From NCBI RefSeq assembly GCF_012932565.1, contig NZ_JABBYJ010000001.1, positions 2,232,001-2,296,000 on the forward strand: a stretch of 64,000 nucleotides of DNA, in the 5' to 3' direction. Position 1 is the stretch's first letter. Every line of letters begins with the position of its first letter. Of the stretch, positions 1 through 8,223 are shown in pieces. The position numbers and the translations under genes are program-made. The notes beneath the pieces were generated by a model. That model made no database searches. It was not told the DNA's origin and saw nothing but the letters and a program-made list of their open reading frames with translations. The DNA is from Sneathiella limimaris. Lineage in GTDB: Bacteria > Pseudomonadota > Alphaproteobacteria > Sneathiellales > Sneathiellaceae.

Positions 1-644
1 TTGACCTGGCGTCCTGAACGCGTGACAAAGCTGTCCTCAACAGAACCGAGGTCACCGGCAACCAAAGCAAATAGATAGGCAGGTTTTGGAAAGGGATCTA
101 CCCATAGATTGTAAAACCGTCCGTCTTCCAAATTTCCACTTTCAATCAAGTTTCCGTTGGAGAGCATGACCGGGTATTTGTTTTGATCGCCGATGATCTT
201 GGTCGTAAATTTCGCCATCACATCCGGACGATCAAGGAAGTAGGTAATCTTCCGAAAACCCTCAGCCTCACACTGAGTGCAGAAATTACCACTAGATTTA
301 TAAAGACCCTCTAGGGCTGTGTTTTCCTGTGGTTTGATCCGTGTTACGATTTTGACTGTGAAATCATCAGACGGTGCGAGAAACGCTATGTCCTTGCTCG
401 ATAGAGTATATTCGGAACTGTCCAACAGCCTGTCTGCAACAGTTATCGAAACAAGATCGAGATCCTCTCCGTGTAGATGGATTTGATTTCCACCATCCTG
501 CAACCTCTTCATTTGCAGTTCAGAGGTCACACGAGTTTCCTCCTCGCCCAACTCAACAGTAAGAAAAATGTCGGAGATCGTGAATAATGGGGGGGAGTAA
601 TCTTTTAAGTAGATTGTAGAGGGGGTGGCAGCCGAAGAGGTCAC
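1..644 (-). CDS. pepN: Aminopeptidase N, N-terminal part (runs off the window)
   Basis: The minus-strand reading frame stays open from the GTG at 644 to the window edge and encodes the N-terminal beta domain of a gammaproteobacterial-type M1 aminopeptidase N. It contains the family stretch NTALEGLYKSSGNFC followed by CEAEGFRKITYFLDRPDV, which identifies PepN. The HExxH zinc site lies beyond the window. The GTG start is preferred because AAAGGA lies 7 bases upstream and no ATG exists before the in-frame stop at about 680. A run of seven G at 589-595 was checked and keeps the frame. PepN is a cytosolic zinc peptidase that removes N-terminal residues from peptides. Identification is firm; the exact start is less certain. 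Confidence 0.9.
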   Translation of the reverse strand, partial: MTSSAATPSTIYLKDYSPPLFTISDIFLTVELGEEETRVTSELQMKRLQDGGNQIHLHGEDLDLVSITVADRLLDSSEYTLSSKDIAFLAPSDDFTVKIVTRIKPQENTALEGLYKSSGNFCTQCEAEGFRKITYFLDRPDVMAKFTTKIIGDQNKYPVMLSNGNLIESGNLEDGRFYNLWVDPFPKPAYLFALVAGDLGSVEDSFVTRSGRQV

Positions 645-741
645 TATCAAATCCTTTGCGCTCAGGTTGAGACTCAAGGATAGTCAGAATAAGTGAGTTT
701 TCAAGCCACAGAGATTGTTTATCTGACAATATCAGATTTGG

Positions 742-1254
742 TCAGTACCAGTTGCCAATTATTGTTGTGGAGCTTGGGTTGATAGGAAGTTGACTGGGAA
801 CGCCCGGAACCAAACCCAGCATCATAAAATTATAGTTCAAGCCAGTGAGTTCTACTGTGATGAGAGTTTTGTACGCTAGCGAATATCCTACATTTCCAAT
901 GTCATGGGCGGCATAAGTAACGTGAAGATTAGATGTCTTGAGTTCAGGGAGAACTTTCACCGCGTCTGTAATTACAGCCGTCATGTCGTTACAGGTGATC
1001 TTGGAACAATCAACTTTAGGATTTGCAAGCATAGTTGCTTGTGCAACCATTGGGCTTCTGATTGCAAGTTCACGTGCGATTAAGCGTGTGGCTTCGCCGG
1101 CGCGATGATAATGAAAAAATAGATTCACGAAATCAAGAAGCGCGAAGCAGATTATCACCAGCAGTGGCCCAATAAATGCAAATTCTACTAGAGTTGCACC
1201 CTTCGTATCTTTGATGAATTTGGAGAAATTAAACACCGATATGCGCCTGCTCAT
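742..1254 (-). CDS. TadE/TadF-like pilus assembly protein
   Basis: This 170-residue protein has the TadE-like N-terminus: a short basic leader, then GATLVEFAFIGP leading into one hydrophobic helix (about residues 25-50), with the rest predicted periplasmic. GxxxVEFA is the prepilin-like motif of TadE pseudopilins, which are matured by a prepilin peptidase and help build tight-adherence (Flp) pili. The gene overlaps the upstream TadE-like gene by 26 bp and is last of a three-gene minus-strand set with a TadG-like gene, so co-transcription is likely. No flp, cpaABC or tadA ATPase gene is in the window, so the locus is either incomplete or dispersed. TadE versus TadF cannot be decided here. Confidence 0.8.
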   Translation of the reverse strand: MSRRISVFNFSKFIKDTKGATLVEFAFIGPLLVIICFALLDFVNLFFHYHRAGEATRLIARELAIRSPMVAQATMLANPKVDCSKITCNDMTAVITDAVKVLPELKTSNLHVTYAAHDIGNVGYSLAYKTLITVELTGLNYNFMMLGLVPGVPSQLPINPSSTTIIGNWY

Positions 1255-1714
1255 GAGTTAAATCTATCATAAAATTTGTAAGGCCCAGAAAATCCAGAGA
1301 ACCAATGATGAGCGGCACGTAGGGCACACGAGCCCTTACGGTCACGACAGGTAGCAAGTTGCTGCCAGTAACTGAACTTTCCGAGGTCATGGTGTAATTA
1401 CTGATAGAAACACTAACGGAGGAGTTCGCCTTACCCCATCCTGCGACCAAGTTGCTACCGCTGCCATCATTTGTACCTGTTTTGACGATATTGGAAATTT
1501 CAGTCTCGCGAGCCGTGGTTAGAGGCAGATTGGATCGAGCGGCATAGAGAGCGCCTGCTCGAATACTTTTTTCTACAATCGCGCCTTGTACAACTGCATT
1601 TGCAAGCTCGATCATCCCAAAAACGATGACGACTAAAACAGGAAGATAGAGAGCAAACTCGACTGCGATTGCTCCCTCTCTATTTTTTCGGAAATTTCTA
1701 ATAGAGCTTAACAT
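1229..1714 (-). CDS. TadE-like pilus assembly protein
   Basis: A 161-residue protein with a basic N-terminus and the motif EGAIAVEFALYLPVLVVIVF, the classical TadE pseudopilin segment (conserved E after the glycine, then a single membrane helix). The remaining 110 or so residues are predicted extracytoplasmic. It overlaps the TadG-like gene upstream by 17 bp and the next TadE-like gene downstream by 26 bp, so the three appear translationally coupled. The protein probably acts in Tad pilus assembly at the inner membrane. Two adjacent TadE-like genes plus TadG is a common alphaproteobacterial arrangement. Confidence 0.82.
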   Translation of the reverse strand: MLSSIRNFRKNREGAIAVEFALYLPVLVVIVFGMIELANAVVQGAIVEKSIRAGALYAARSNLPLTTARETEISNIVKTGTNDGSGSNLVAGWGKANSSVSVSISNYTMTSESSVTGSNLLPVVTVRARVPYVPLIIGSLDFLGLTNFMIDLTHEQAHIGV

Positions 1715-3071
1715 TCGCGTGGTACTCCGCTGAATTCGAAGGTGTCAAGCCCCGGACAATTTCACCGTAAATCGCAGCATTCGGTGGGTCCGGTACAAAT
1801 TCAGTCAGAAAGACTTCAATATAGTTACCTGAATTCGGGTAATGGCCATTGCCATGAATATTGTCTGCAATGCATTGCAATTGTGCTACTTGCACGAAGC
1901 GACGAGCCGCACCATTTGCCGCGACAGTATCGCTTGGCTCACCATCGTAGTTATTGTCATGTTTATTGGAGAGGTCACGGGGGACTTTGCTCGTCGTATT
2001 CTTGACCTCTTTATAACCGGATGGAAGGCTATCAGATGTCGGAATGGGGTAAATGGTAATATTTCCATTTCGCCAGAACGGTTCACCCAGCTCATACAGG
2101 TAGACTTGTAGCCGTGTTGCCTGCTTGCCGTTGTGAGGTTGCAGATCAGCAGGCAATGAGCCGCTGTGCTTTTCATTCCAATAGGTATTAATGTCCCATT
2201 TTCCGTCACCCAGTTTCAAGTTTTCATCAGCGACGATGACATCGTCTCTTGGATAATTGATCACATTTGGTGCCGGATAAGGCCAAGGGTTTCCGGGAAG
2301 GTCGAAGCGTGAATTGATCGCATCAACAATCTTGTTTGTCTTGGACCCTTGAGCTGTTTCAATTGTGATGTTGTAGCACTCTTCAGGTGTCACCGCTGCA
2401 AGTGCAGCCTCAATTGGGTTCGCTCCGCTGGAGCCGTCGGGTAGGGACAATAATCCAAAGTTTCCGGGTGCCCAGTTTCCGCCCCCTTGAGGTTCTTTCA
2501 AGACGACCATTCTTCCAAAATTATCTGAAGAGCGCAGATCAATTGGAGGGCTGTTTTCTAGGAAGTCACAAATCATGAGCGGTGGTGCATGACAAAGAAA
2601 CGGGTTTGGCCCGGCAGTTGCCTCAGCAACAAGTTCTTGGGATTGAGTGGTACCTTTACCCGTGATCATTGAAACAACAGGGGCAAACATAAGATTTGCA
2701 GCAGATCCATCTAAGCGGACCTGAATAAATTTTGCTTCCTTGTCAGTCGTGGCAGGAACATCCGGGTTTAGAGAAGCGTAAAAATTAACACTTTTCACCG
2801 TCAGGTTCTCGTTACTCACGCTGCTAAAGGACGTCAGGGAGTTCGTCGCAACATCTCTGGCGCGGTTTTGCGCTCCGTCGCTTCCATCAAGAAAACGTGC
2901 GGCAGATAAAGCCGCAGCATCTGCAGAGTTTTGCATTTCAGATCTCAGCAATGAGAGACGTCCGTAGTCTAAAGCAAGAGCACCTGCACCCACAGCTACT
3001 GCGGTAAACAGAGCAGCATAAACGGCGACACTCCCATCTTGAGACTTCAAGAAATTCATTGGCCCTTGCAT
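1698..3071 (-). CDS. TadG-like pilus protein (DUF2134-type)
   Basis: About 457 residues. The N-terminus reads DGSVAVYAALFTAVAVGAGA, a TadG-type N-terminal helix, followed by ALDYGRL and NSADAAALSAARFLDG, the hallmark of TadG/Flp pilus proteins. The long C-terminal part is predicted periplasmic, with scattered cysteines (CHAPPLMICDF; ECYN; QLQC) that could form disulfides. No von Willebrand MIDAS motif is evident. An ATG at 3104 is possible, but AGGAG lies 7 bases before the ATG at 3071, so that start is chosen. It is the first gene of the three-gene tad-type set and probably a Tad pilus accessory or minor component. Confidence 0.78.
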   Translation of the reverse strand: MQGPMNFLKSQDGSVAVYAALFTAVAVGAGALALDYGRLSLLRSEMQNSADAAALSAARFLDGSDGAQNRARDVATNSLTSFSSVSNENLTVKSVNFYASLNPDVPATTDKEAKFIQVRLDGSAANLMFAPVVSMITGKGTTQSQELVAEATAGPNPFLCHAPPLMICDFLENSPPIDLRSSDNFGRMVVLKEPQGGGNWAPGNFGLLSLPDGSSGANPIEAALAAVTPEECYNITIETAQGSKTNKIVDAINSRFDLPGNPWPYPAPNVINYPRDDVIVADENLKLGDGKWDINTYWNEKHSGSLPADLQPHNGKQATRLQVYLYELGEPFWRNGNITIYPIPTSDSLPSGYKEVKNTTSKVPRDLSNKHDNNYDGEPSDTVAANGAARRFVQVAQLQCIADNIHGNGHYPNSGNYIEVFLTEFVPDPPNAAIYGEIVRGLTPSNSAEYHANVKLY

Positions 3072-3156
3072 CGGAGAACTCCTGGCACTTAAAACTGTTT
3101 GCATTCAAATATGGAATGCGAGAAATCAGATTTATGCTGAAATATACCCAAGAACA

Positions 3157-3178
3157 TTTAATAAATTGTTTTATTAAA
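3157..3178. promoter_or_regulatory. AT-rich inverted repeat between tad-like genes and dapA
   Basis: TTTAATAA and TTATTAAA form 8-bp arms around six bases in the 272-bp divergent region between the TadG-like gene and dapA. It could be an operator or simply AT-rich promoter DNA. No regulator can be assigned. Confidence 0.3.
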
Positions 3179-3343
3179 CTTTGGATTTGAGCAAAATTCG
3201 GCGAAAACTTCCCAATTTTGAAGGTTGGTGCAGTTAGAACTTGATAAACGCATATGACCGTCTATAAGTTTCTCCTCCGCCCTTCAAAAAGTCTGTTTTA
3301 GGGCTCAGAAAATCGTTTTTTTAAGGAACTTGAGGTTACTGTC

Positions 3344-4219
3344 ATGTTTAGAGGATCAATCACTGCACTCATTACTCCCTTTGATGGAGAGAGTGTGGAT
3401 GAAAAGGCGTTCCAATCCTTTGTAGACTGGCAGATAAAATCTGGAACCAAAGGCCTGGTGCCGGTAGGAACTACTGGTGAGTCTCCTACTTTAAGCCATC
3501 CTGAGCATGATCGCGTTGTTGATCTATGTATTGAAGCAGCTGATGGTCGTGTGCCTGTAATGGCGGGTGCTGGATCGAATAACACCACTGAAGCCATCCG
3601 ACTAAGTCAGCATGCTCAAAAAGCGGGCGCTGATGCGGTTCTGATCGCAATGCCTTATTATAATAAGCCTTCCCAGGAAGGAATGTATGCGCATTACAAA
3701 GCAATTAATGACGCGATCGATATTCCGATTTACATCTATAATATTCCTGGTCGGAGTGTTGTCGACATGACACCTGAGACCATGGGTGAGCTGGCAAAAC
3801 TGAAAAACATTGTCGGCGTGAAAGATGCAACTGGGGATGTCTCTCGGGTTGCTTTGCAGCGGCACTACTGCGGTGAGGACTTTATCCAGATTTCGGGGGA
3901 AGATGGAACAGCGGTTGGCTTTAACGCGCAAGGTGGTGTTGGCTGTATTTCCGTGACGTCCAACGTGGCGCCGCAACTGGCGTCCGATATGCAGGAAGCA
4001 ACTCTTAAAGGAGACTATAAGACAGCTTTGGCCTTACAGGATAAATTGATCCTTCTGCACAAAGTTCTCTTTATGTATCCAAGTCCGGCTCCTGCCAAAT
4101 ATGCGCTTTCGCTGCTGGGGCATTGCAAAGCTGATGTACGCTTGCCTTTGGTTGGTATTCCGGACAATCTGAAGCCTTTAATCGAAAATGCAATGCGTCA
4201 CGCTGGCATTTATAACTAA
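3344..4219 (+). CDS. dapA: 4-hydroxy-tetrahydrodipicolinate synthase
   Basis: A 291-residue TIM-barrel enzyme of the DapA/NanA superfamily that condenses pyruvate with aspartate semialdehyde, the first committed step of the diaminopimelate/lysine pathway. All key residues are visible: the GTTGE loop (T43, T44), the catalytic tyrosine in YNIPGRS (Y132) and the Schiff-base lysine in GVKDATGD (K160). Length matches the family. GAGG lies 8 bases before the ATG. It is followed after 19 bp by smpB, a usual alphaproteobacterial pairing. The long leader upstream suggests its own promoter. Confidence 0.97.
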   Translation: MFRGSITALITPFDGESVDEKAFQSFVDWQIKSGTKGLVPVGTTGESPTLSHPEHDRVVDLCIEAADGRVPVMAGAGSNNTTEAIRLSQHAQKAGADAVLIAMPYYNKPSQEGMYAHYKAINDAIDIPIYIYNIPGRSVVDMTPETMGELAKLKNIVGVKDATGDVSRVALQRHYCGEDFIQISGEDGTAVGFNAQGGVGCISVTSNVAPQLASDMQEATLKGDYKTALALQDKLILLHKVLFMYPSPAPAKYALSLLGHCKADVRLPLVGIPDNLKPLIENAMRHAGIYN

Positions 4220-4238
4220 GTGATCTTATCTGGGCGAG

Positions 4239-4694
4239 ATGGCACAGAAACTGATAGCGGAAAATAGAAAAGCCCGTCACAACTACTTCATTGAAGATGA
4301 TGTTGAGGCTGGAATCATGCTTGTTGGCACCGAGGTAAAAAGCCTGAGAAACGGTGGTGCAAACATTCAGGAATCCTATGCATCATTTGAAAATGACGGT
4401 CTTTATCTGGTCAATGCGCATATCGCAGAATATGATTTTGGGAACCGCTACAATCACGAGCCATCCCGCCCAAGAAAACTGCTCTTACACAAGAGGGAGC
4501 TGGCAAAGCTCTTCGCACAGGTTCAAAGGGCAGGGAAGACCCTTATTCCTTTGTCTCTCTATTTTAATGAGCGCGGAAAAGTGAAGGTCAAGCTTGGTAT
4601 TGCTGCTGGTAAGAAAAAGCATGACAAGCGGGAGACGGAGAAGAAGCGTGACTGGAGCCGTGAAAAACAGCGGTTGCTGAAAGCAAACCATTGA
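4239..4694 (+). CDS. smpB: SsrA-binding protein SmpB
   Basis: A 151-residue protein with the SmpB OB-fold signature ([13 protein letters not shown], then [10 protein letters not shown] and NIQESYASF) and the basic C-terminal tail rich in KK/KR ([14 protein letters not shown]) that enters the ribosomal mRNA channel. SmpB escorts tmRNA to stalled ribosomes for trans-translation. It sits 19 bp behind dapA and probably shares its transcript. It is convergent with the next gene, with only 3 bp between stop codons and no visible terminator. Confidence 0.97.
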   Translation: MAQKLIAENRKARHNYFIEDDVEAGIMLVGTEVKSLRNGGANIQESYASFENDGLYLVNAHIAEYDFGNRYNHEPSRPRKLLLHKRELAKLFAQVQRAGKTLIPLSLYFNERGKVKVKLGIAAGKKKHDKRETEKKRDWSREKQRLLKANH

Positions 4695-4697
4695 CGG

Positions 4698-6074
4698 TTA
4701 GTTGAGGCTGTACCCTTTCGGCATCTGAATATCCTTTAAATCAATTTCTCCTTGAAACTCTAGTCCAACAGCCTGGTCTTTTGACCAAACGACCCGGCCC
4801 GTCTTTCCTTGATCCATTAAAATTGAAGATCTCAGTGTTACAGGGGTTCCAACGGGCACATCTAAATGCAGCCAAACACGGGCTCCACCTTCGCTCAGAT
4901 CCAGGACGTTCCCATTATACCGGCTGTCATTGACCAACAGGGTGGCAGGACAATTCAGAATATGGCGCTCATAGCGTCTGGTGGAGTGAGTGACATCATC
5001 CAAATTTTGAGAGATTACGAGACTTCCAGCGGGTAATCGTTCATAAGCTAGGGGTCTATAGTCAGGGTCACCCTTTTGCCTCTCCTGTACGGTATGATGC
5101 AGTTTCTCGGCTCCCGGAATTTGGAGTCTAGAGAGTTCTGTGTCGGCTTTCCCGACTGCTCGAGGCTGGTTGAAGAGTGAGAAAAGGTTAAAGAAGCGAT
5201 CTATAAACCCATATTGCGTCATTTGCCCAAGTGGATTTGGCGTCGTTAGTTCTTCAAGTTTATCGATATCAAAAGTTAAGCCTTCTTCCGATGCTTTCTT
5301 AATAAGCCAGCGCAAGGCAATGTCAGAAAGTCGGCTGTCCCTTTGTCCACCTGTGACATTCATATGCCTTCCGGCGAACCAGACCTGTTCAATCCTGCGG
5401 AGATTTTTTGATTTCACGCCTTGCCAGATATGAGGGGTAATTGCCGTGTTTTGTTCGTCCAGGGCTAGCGCTTGAAAAGCGGTTTCAACATTTGAAGCCA
5501 CGTTTTGCGAGAGAAACTCTGTCCATAAAACTGAAAGTTTTCGCAAGCCGCGCACAGGAGCGCCATGCGAGCCGACAGTATCCCAACATCCCAGAAACTT
5601 GATCGGAACGACACGGGCATTGAAACTATCCCGCAAGGCTTGTCCTGATGGACCGCGACGGGCGGATCCGGTTAGGCGGCTGTAGATATAGGCCTGTTTA
5701 ATTTTTCCAATGCTATCCGCTTGCAATAGTCCAGCAGTACTAAGCATGTAGGCAAGATATTGAAGAACAAATGCTCCTCGACCACTGCCAATTAAGTAGA
5801 TCTCATCACCGGGGATGTAATTATTGACCAGAAATTCATAGGCTTGAAAAACTTCTTTACGCACGCCTATGCCTAAGCGGCGCTTGAAGAAACGAGATAG
5901 GCGACCTTTCAAGTCCTGGTCAGACTGCAGAAAGGTAATCTGTTTTTCGCCCTTTGAGGTTTGCTCAAGCAGGCATCGCTCGGCGATCGCTGCATTGCCA
6001 AGAACATGTCTGCGCTTGCTACGGATCTGCGGCTGTTTCCAGCTATGGTCGCTAAATATGACCAGCTTGCGCAT
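4698..6074 (-). CDS. DUF2235 (alpha/beta-hydrolase-like) protein fused to a PilZ domain
   Basis: This 458-residue protein joins two modules. Residues about 1-330 resemble DUF2235/Tle1-type alpha/beta hydrolases: an N-terminal VIFSDHSW strand, the elbow GSGRGAF (residues 96-102), FLGCWDTVGSHG and WFAGRHMNVTGG. The usual elbow GFSRGA has its serine replaced by glycine (G98), and the usual HSDVGGG is HMNVTGG, so the hydrolase is probably catalytically dead. Residues about 365-450 form a PilZ domain with the RxxxR motif (RRYERH) and DLSEGGA, the c-di-GMP-binding pattern. There is no signal peptide or membrane helix. A c-di-GMP-responsive cytosolic binding protein is the best inference; the partner is unknown. 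Confidence 0.75.
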   Translation of the reverse strand: MRKLVIFSDHSWKQPQIRSKRRHVLGNAAIAERCLLEQTSKGEKQITFLQSDQDLKGRLSRFFKRRLGIGVRKEVFQAYEFLVNNYIPGDEIYLIGSGRGAFVLQYLAYMLSTAGLLQADSIGKIKQAYIYSRLTGSARRGPSGQALRDSFNARVVPIKFLGCWDTVGSHGAPVRGLRKLSVLWTEFLSQNVASNVETAFQALALDEQNTAITPHIWQGVKSKNLRRIEQVWFAGRHMNVTGGQRDSRLSDIALRWLIKKASEEGLTFDIDKLEELTTPNPLGQMTQYGFIDRFFNLFSLFNQPRAVGKADTELSRLQIPGAEKLHHTVQERQKGDPDYRPLAYERLPAGSLVISQNLDDVTHSTRRYERHILNCPATLLVNDSRYNGNVLDLSEGGARVWLHLDVPVGTPVTLRSSILMDQGKTGRVVWSKDQAVGLEFQGEIDLKDIQMPKGYSLN

Positions 6075-6160
6075 GCATCAAAACCCCTCATTGTTTGTAA
6101 TGCGTAAAATTAGAATACCATGATTCAATGACGTTTACATCCTGAATAAGGGACCGCAAA

Positions 6161-6187
6161 TTGTTAAGAATTGTTAAATTTTGTTAA
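6161..6187 (+). repeat. Three TTGTTAA repeats with exact 10-bp period
   Basis: TTGTTAA occurs at 6161, 6171 and 6181, followed by TTTAGCAAAA, in the 229-bp divergent region between the DUF2235-PilZ gene and the NYN gene. The one-helical-turn phasing places all copies on one DNA face, as for a cooperative DNA-binding protein or intrinsic curvature. The binding factor is unknown. Confidence 0.5.
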
Positions 6188-6303
6188 AATTTTAGCAAAA
6201 TCGTAAGCTTGTAGTGGGTTCACTTATTGGGTGAAGTGTGACAAATAAAATATTGATTTAATGTAGATAATCAGTTTGTTAAAAGCTCAATATTTTGCGC
6301 AAA

Positions 6304-6912
6304 TCAGACGCGCTCATCCAACTCTTCGAAGTCTTCATCATCGTCATAATATTCATACTCAGATTCTGAGTTTCGACGATGTCCTCCCTCCCTATTGAGA
6401 ATCATGTCGAGATCTTTGAGGTCGAGGAAATAGTCTGCTTGTCGCCGTAATTCATCCGCTATCATCGGAGGATTGGTTTTGACTGAACTGACAACAGTTA
6501 CCCGAACGCCTTTGCGTTGAACGGCTTCAACCAGTCTTCTAAAATCTCCATCTCCGGAAAACAGTACGGCATGGTCAATTGAATTGCTGATTTCGAGCAT
6601 GTCAATGGCGAGCTCGATATCCATGTTTCCTTTGACTTTCCGACGACCTGTGGGATCTGTAAATTCTTTGGCTGGTTTGGTAACCATCGTATAGCCATTG
6701 TAATCTAGCCAGTCGACGAGGGGGCGAATAGGAGAGTAATCCTGGTCTTCAACAAGTGCTGTATAATAGAAAGCTCTAACCAGGCGGCCTCGTTCAGTAA
6801 ATTCAGCAAGCAATTTTTTGTAGTCAATTTCTACATTTAGTGCCCTTGCAGAAGCATAAAGGTTTGAGCCGTCAATGAATAAGGCGATGCGTTCTTCAGG
6901 ATAAAATGTCAT
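6304..6912 (-). CDS. NYN domain (LabA/DUF88-type) putative RNase
   Basis: A 202-residue PIN-like NYN domain protein. The acidic metal-binding residues are present in LFIDGSNLY, KGNMDIELAIDM and FSGDGDF, so it is probably an active nuclease. The C-terminal 25 residues are very acidic (YEYYDDDEDFEELDE) and predicted disordered. Alphaproteobacteria commonly carry this gene between smpB and folK. The substrate is unknown; RNA is inferred from the fold. It is transcribed divergently from the folK-rpoZ-rsh block. Confidence 0.85.
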   Translation of the reverse strand: MTFYPEERIALFIDGSNLYASARALNVEIDYKKLLAEFTERGRLVRAFYYTALVEDQDYSPIRPLVDWLDYNGYTMVTKPAKEFTDPTGRRKVKGNMDIELAIDMLEISNSIDHAVLFSGDGDFRRLVEAVQRKGVRVTVVSSVKTNPPMIADELRRQADYFLDLKDLDMILNREGGHRRNSESEYEYYDDDEDFEELDERV

Positions 6913-7055
6913 ACCACAACCAATTTAAATCATTTATTGTTATTATGTTTATTAATAAAACTGTTTAACTAACTTAGCAGTAAGTTTCAAATAATATGGA
7001 AATATTGAAACAATATAAATAATTTTTTTGGATCCAAGTTTGAAATGATGACGGA

Positions 7056-7559
7056 ATGATTATCGTTGCACTGGGCGCAAATCTGAACCATCCGGAATAT
7101 GGCTCTCCACAAAATACTCTAACAAGGGCTGTAAAGGCCTTGGAAGTTGCGGGCTTGAAAATAGTCAAGCAGTCGTCTTGGTATGGAACGGCACCGGTCC
7201 CAATTTCAGATCAGCCTTGGTTCATTAATGGTGTTGTTCAGATTGAAACTGAGCTTGATCCAGAAGCCTTGTTGATGTTGCTCCATGCAACAGAAGAAGA
7301 GTTTGGTCGTGTTCGAACGGAAAAATGGGCGGCTCGGATCCTCGACCTCGATTTAATTAGTTACAATGACTTGGTAACAGTCAATAGGGATCAGAGAACC
7401 GGTCTTGTTATTCCGCACCCTTTAATGACTGAAAGGGCTTTTGTTTTGCGGCCGCTGTCAGAGATTCTGCCAAACTGGGCAGATCCTGTTACAGGTATGG
7501 ATATCAAGGGGTTGATTGCACAGCTTCCTGAGGATCAACCAATAAAAAGATTAGGGTAG
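7056..7559 (+). CDS. folK: 2-amino-4-hydroxy-6-hydroxymethyldihydropteridine pyrophosphokinase
   Basis: A 167-residue HPPK that transfers pyrophosphate from ATP to the pterin in folate synthesis. Visible motifs are the N-terminal ALGANLNHPEYG, WYGTAPVP, the internal FGRVRTEKWAARILDLDLI (the HPPK signature RxxWxxRxLDLDLI) and IPHPLMTERAFVLRPL. Its length is standard. It stands alone between the NYN gene and rpoZ, 127 bp before rpoZ. Folate supply is relevant to the THF-dependent enzymes at the other end of the window, though there is no direct link. Confidence 0.95.
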   Translation: MIIVALGANLNHPEYGSPQNTLTRAVKALEVAGLKIVKQSSWYGTAPVPISDQPWFINGVVQIETELDPEALLMLLHATEEEFGRVRTEKWAARILDLDLISYNDLVTVNRDQRTGLVIPHPLMTERAFVLRPLSEILPNWADPVTGMDIKGLIAQLPEDQPIKRLG

Positions 7560-7685
7560 GGACGTTTTCAAACCAGTTTCTGTAAATAAACACGAAAAAG
7601 TTTGAAAAACAGCCCTCTTTAACTTGCAAAATCTTTACGAAAAGCATATTCAAGGGGGCTAATTACAGACAATGGAGTATTGTTA

Positions 7686-8087
7686 ATGGCTCGCGTCACC
7701 GTAGAAGATTGCGTACAGAAGGTTCCAAATAGATTTGAGCTGGTCTTACTGGCTGCTCGTCGGGCTCGCAGCATTGCGGCTGGTTCCATGCTGACCGTTG
7801 ATCGCGACAATGATAAAAACCCAGTTGTTGCCCTTCGCGAAATTGGCGATGACACGATTAACGTAGCAGATTTGAAAGATAATTTGGTTAGCACACTGCA
7901 ACGGCGTGTTGAAGTGGATGAACCAGAAGAAGACAACATGGCTGCGCTGATGAGCTCCAGCACTGAGTGGGCTGGTGTTGTTCAAGAGGATGAGCCACAG
8001 GAAACATTTTCCGCTGATGAAGTTGGTGCAACCGATGGCGCTGCAGCAACCCCATCTGAAGGTGAATCTGAGGATCCTTTCGCTTAA
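7686..8087 (+). CDS. rpoZ: DNA-directed RNA polymerase omega subunit
   Basis: The protein begins [20 protein letters not shown], with [11 protein letters not shown] and [10 protein letters not shown] following, which is the RpoZ signature. It has 133 residues. The acidic C-terminal extension (about residues 75-133) is typical of alphaproteobacterial omega. An in-frame TTG two codons upstream exists, but ATG at 7686 with GGAG upstream fits the family start. Omega assists polymerase assembly and forms a ppGpp site, and it precedes the (p)ppGpp synthetase gene. Confidence 0.96.
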   Translation: MARVTVEDCVQKVPNRFELVLLAARRARSIAAGSMLTVDRDNDKNPVVALREIGDDTINVADLKDNLVSTLQRRVEVDEPEEDNMAALMSSSTEWAGVVQEDEPQETFSADEVGATDGAAATPSEGESEDPFA

Positions 8088-8117
8088 AGATCCTAAAAAC
8101 CATTATTCTTTAATTTG

Positions 8118-8164
8118 TAGGGGTTGCCGGAGTTTAAAACATCTACCGGCGCCCCTATTTTTAT
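8118..8164 (+). terminator. Rho-independent terminator after rpoZ
   Basis: AGGGGTTGCCGG pairs with CCGGCGCCCCT around a 15-base loop, and the stem is followed by ATTTTTAT. It lies between rpoZ and rsh, so rsh probably has its own promoter or depends on partial read-through. Confidence 0.7.
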
Positions 8165-8223
8165 ATATACTGCACTTGCGACCTTCACTGGCAACCTTCC
8201 CCTGGCCGGCTCTGGAATATTGA

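Noticed and set aside
585-600. Possible frameshift at a run of seven G in pepN
   Set aside because: With seven bases the frame runs KDYSPPLFTI, as expected for PepN; no disruption.
6161-6187. CtrA binding boxes
   Set aside because: TTAA copies are spaced by six bases, not seven; the CtrA consensus is not met.
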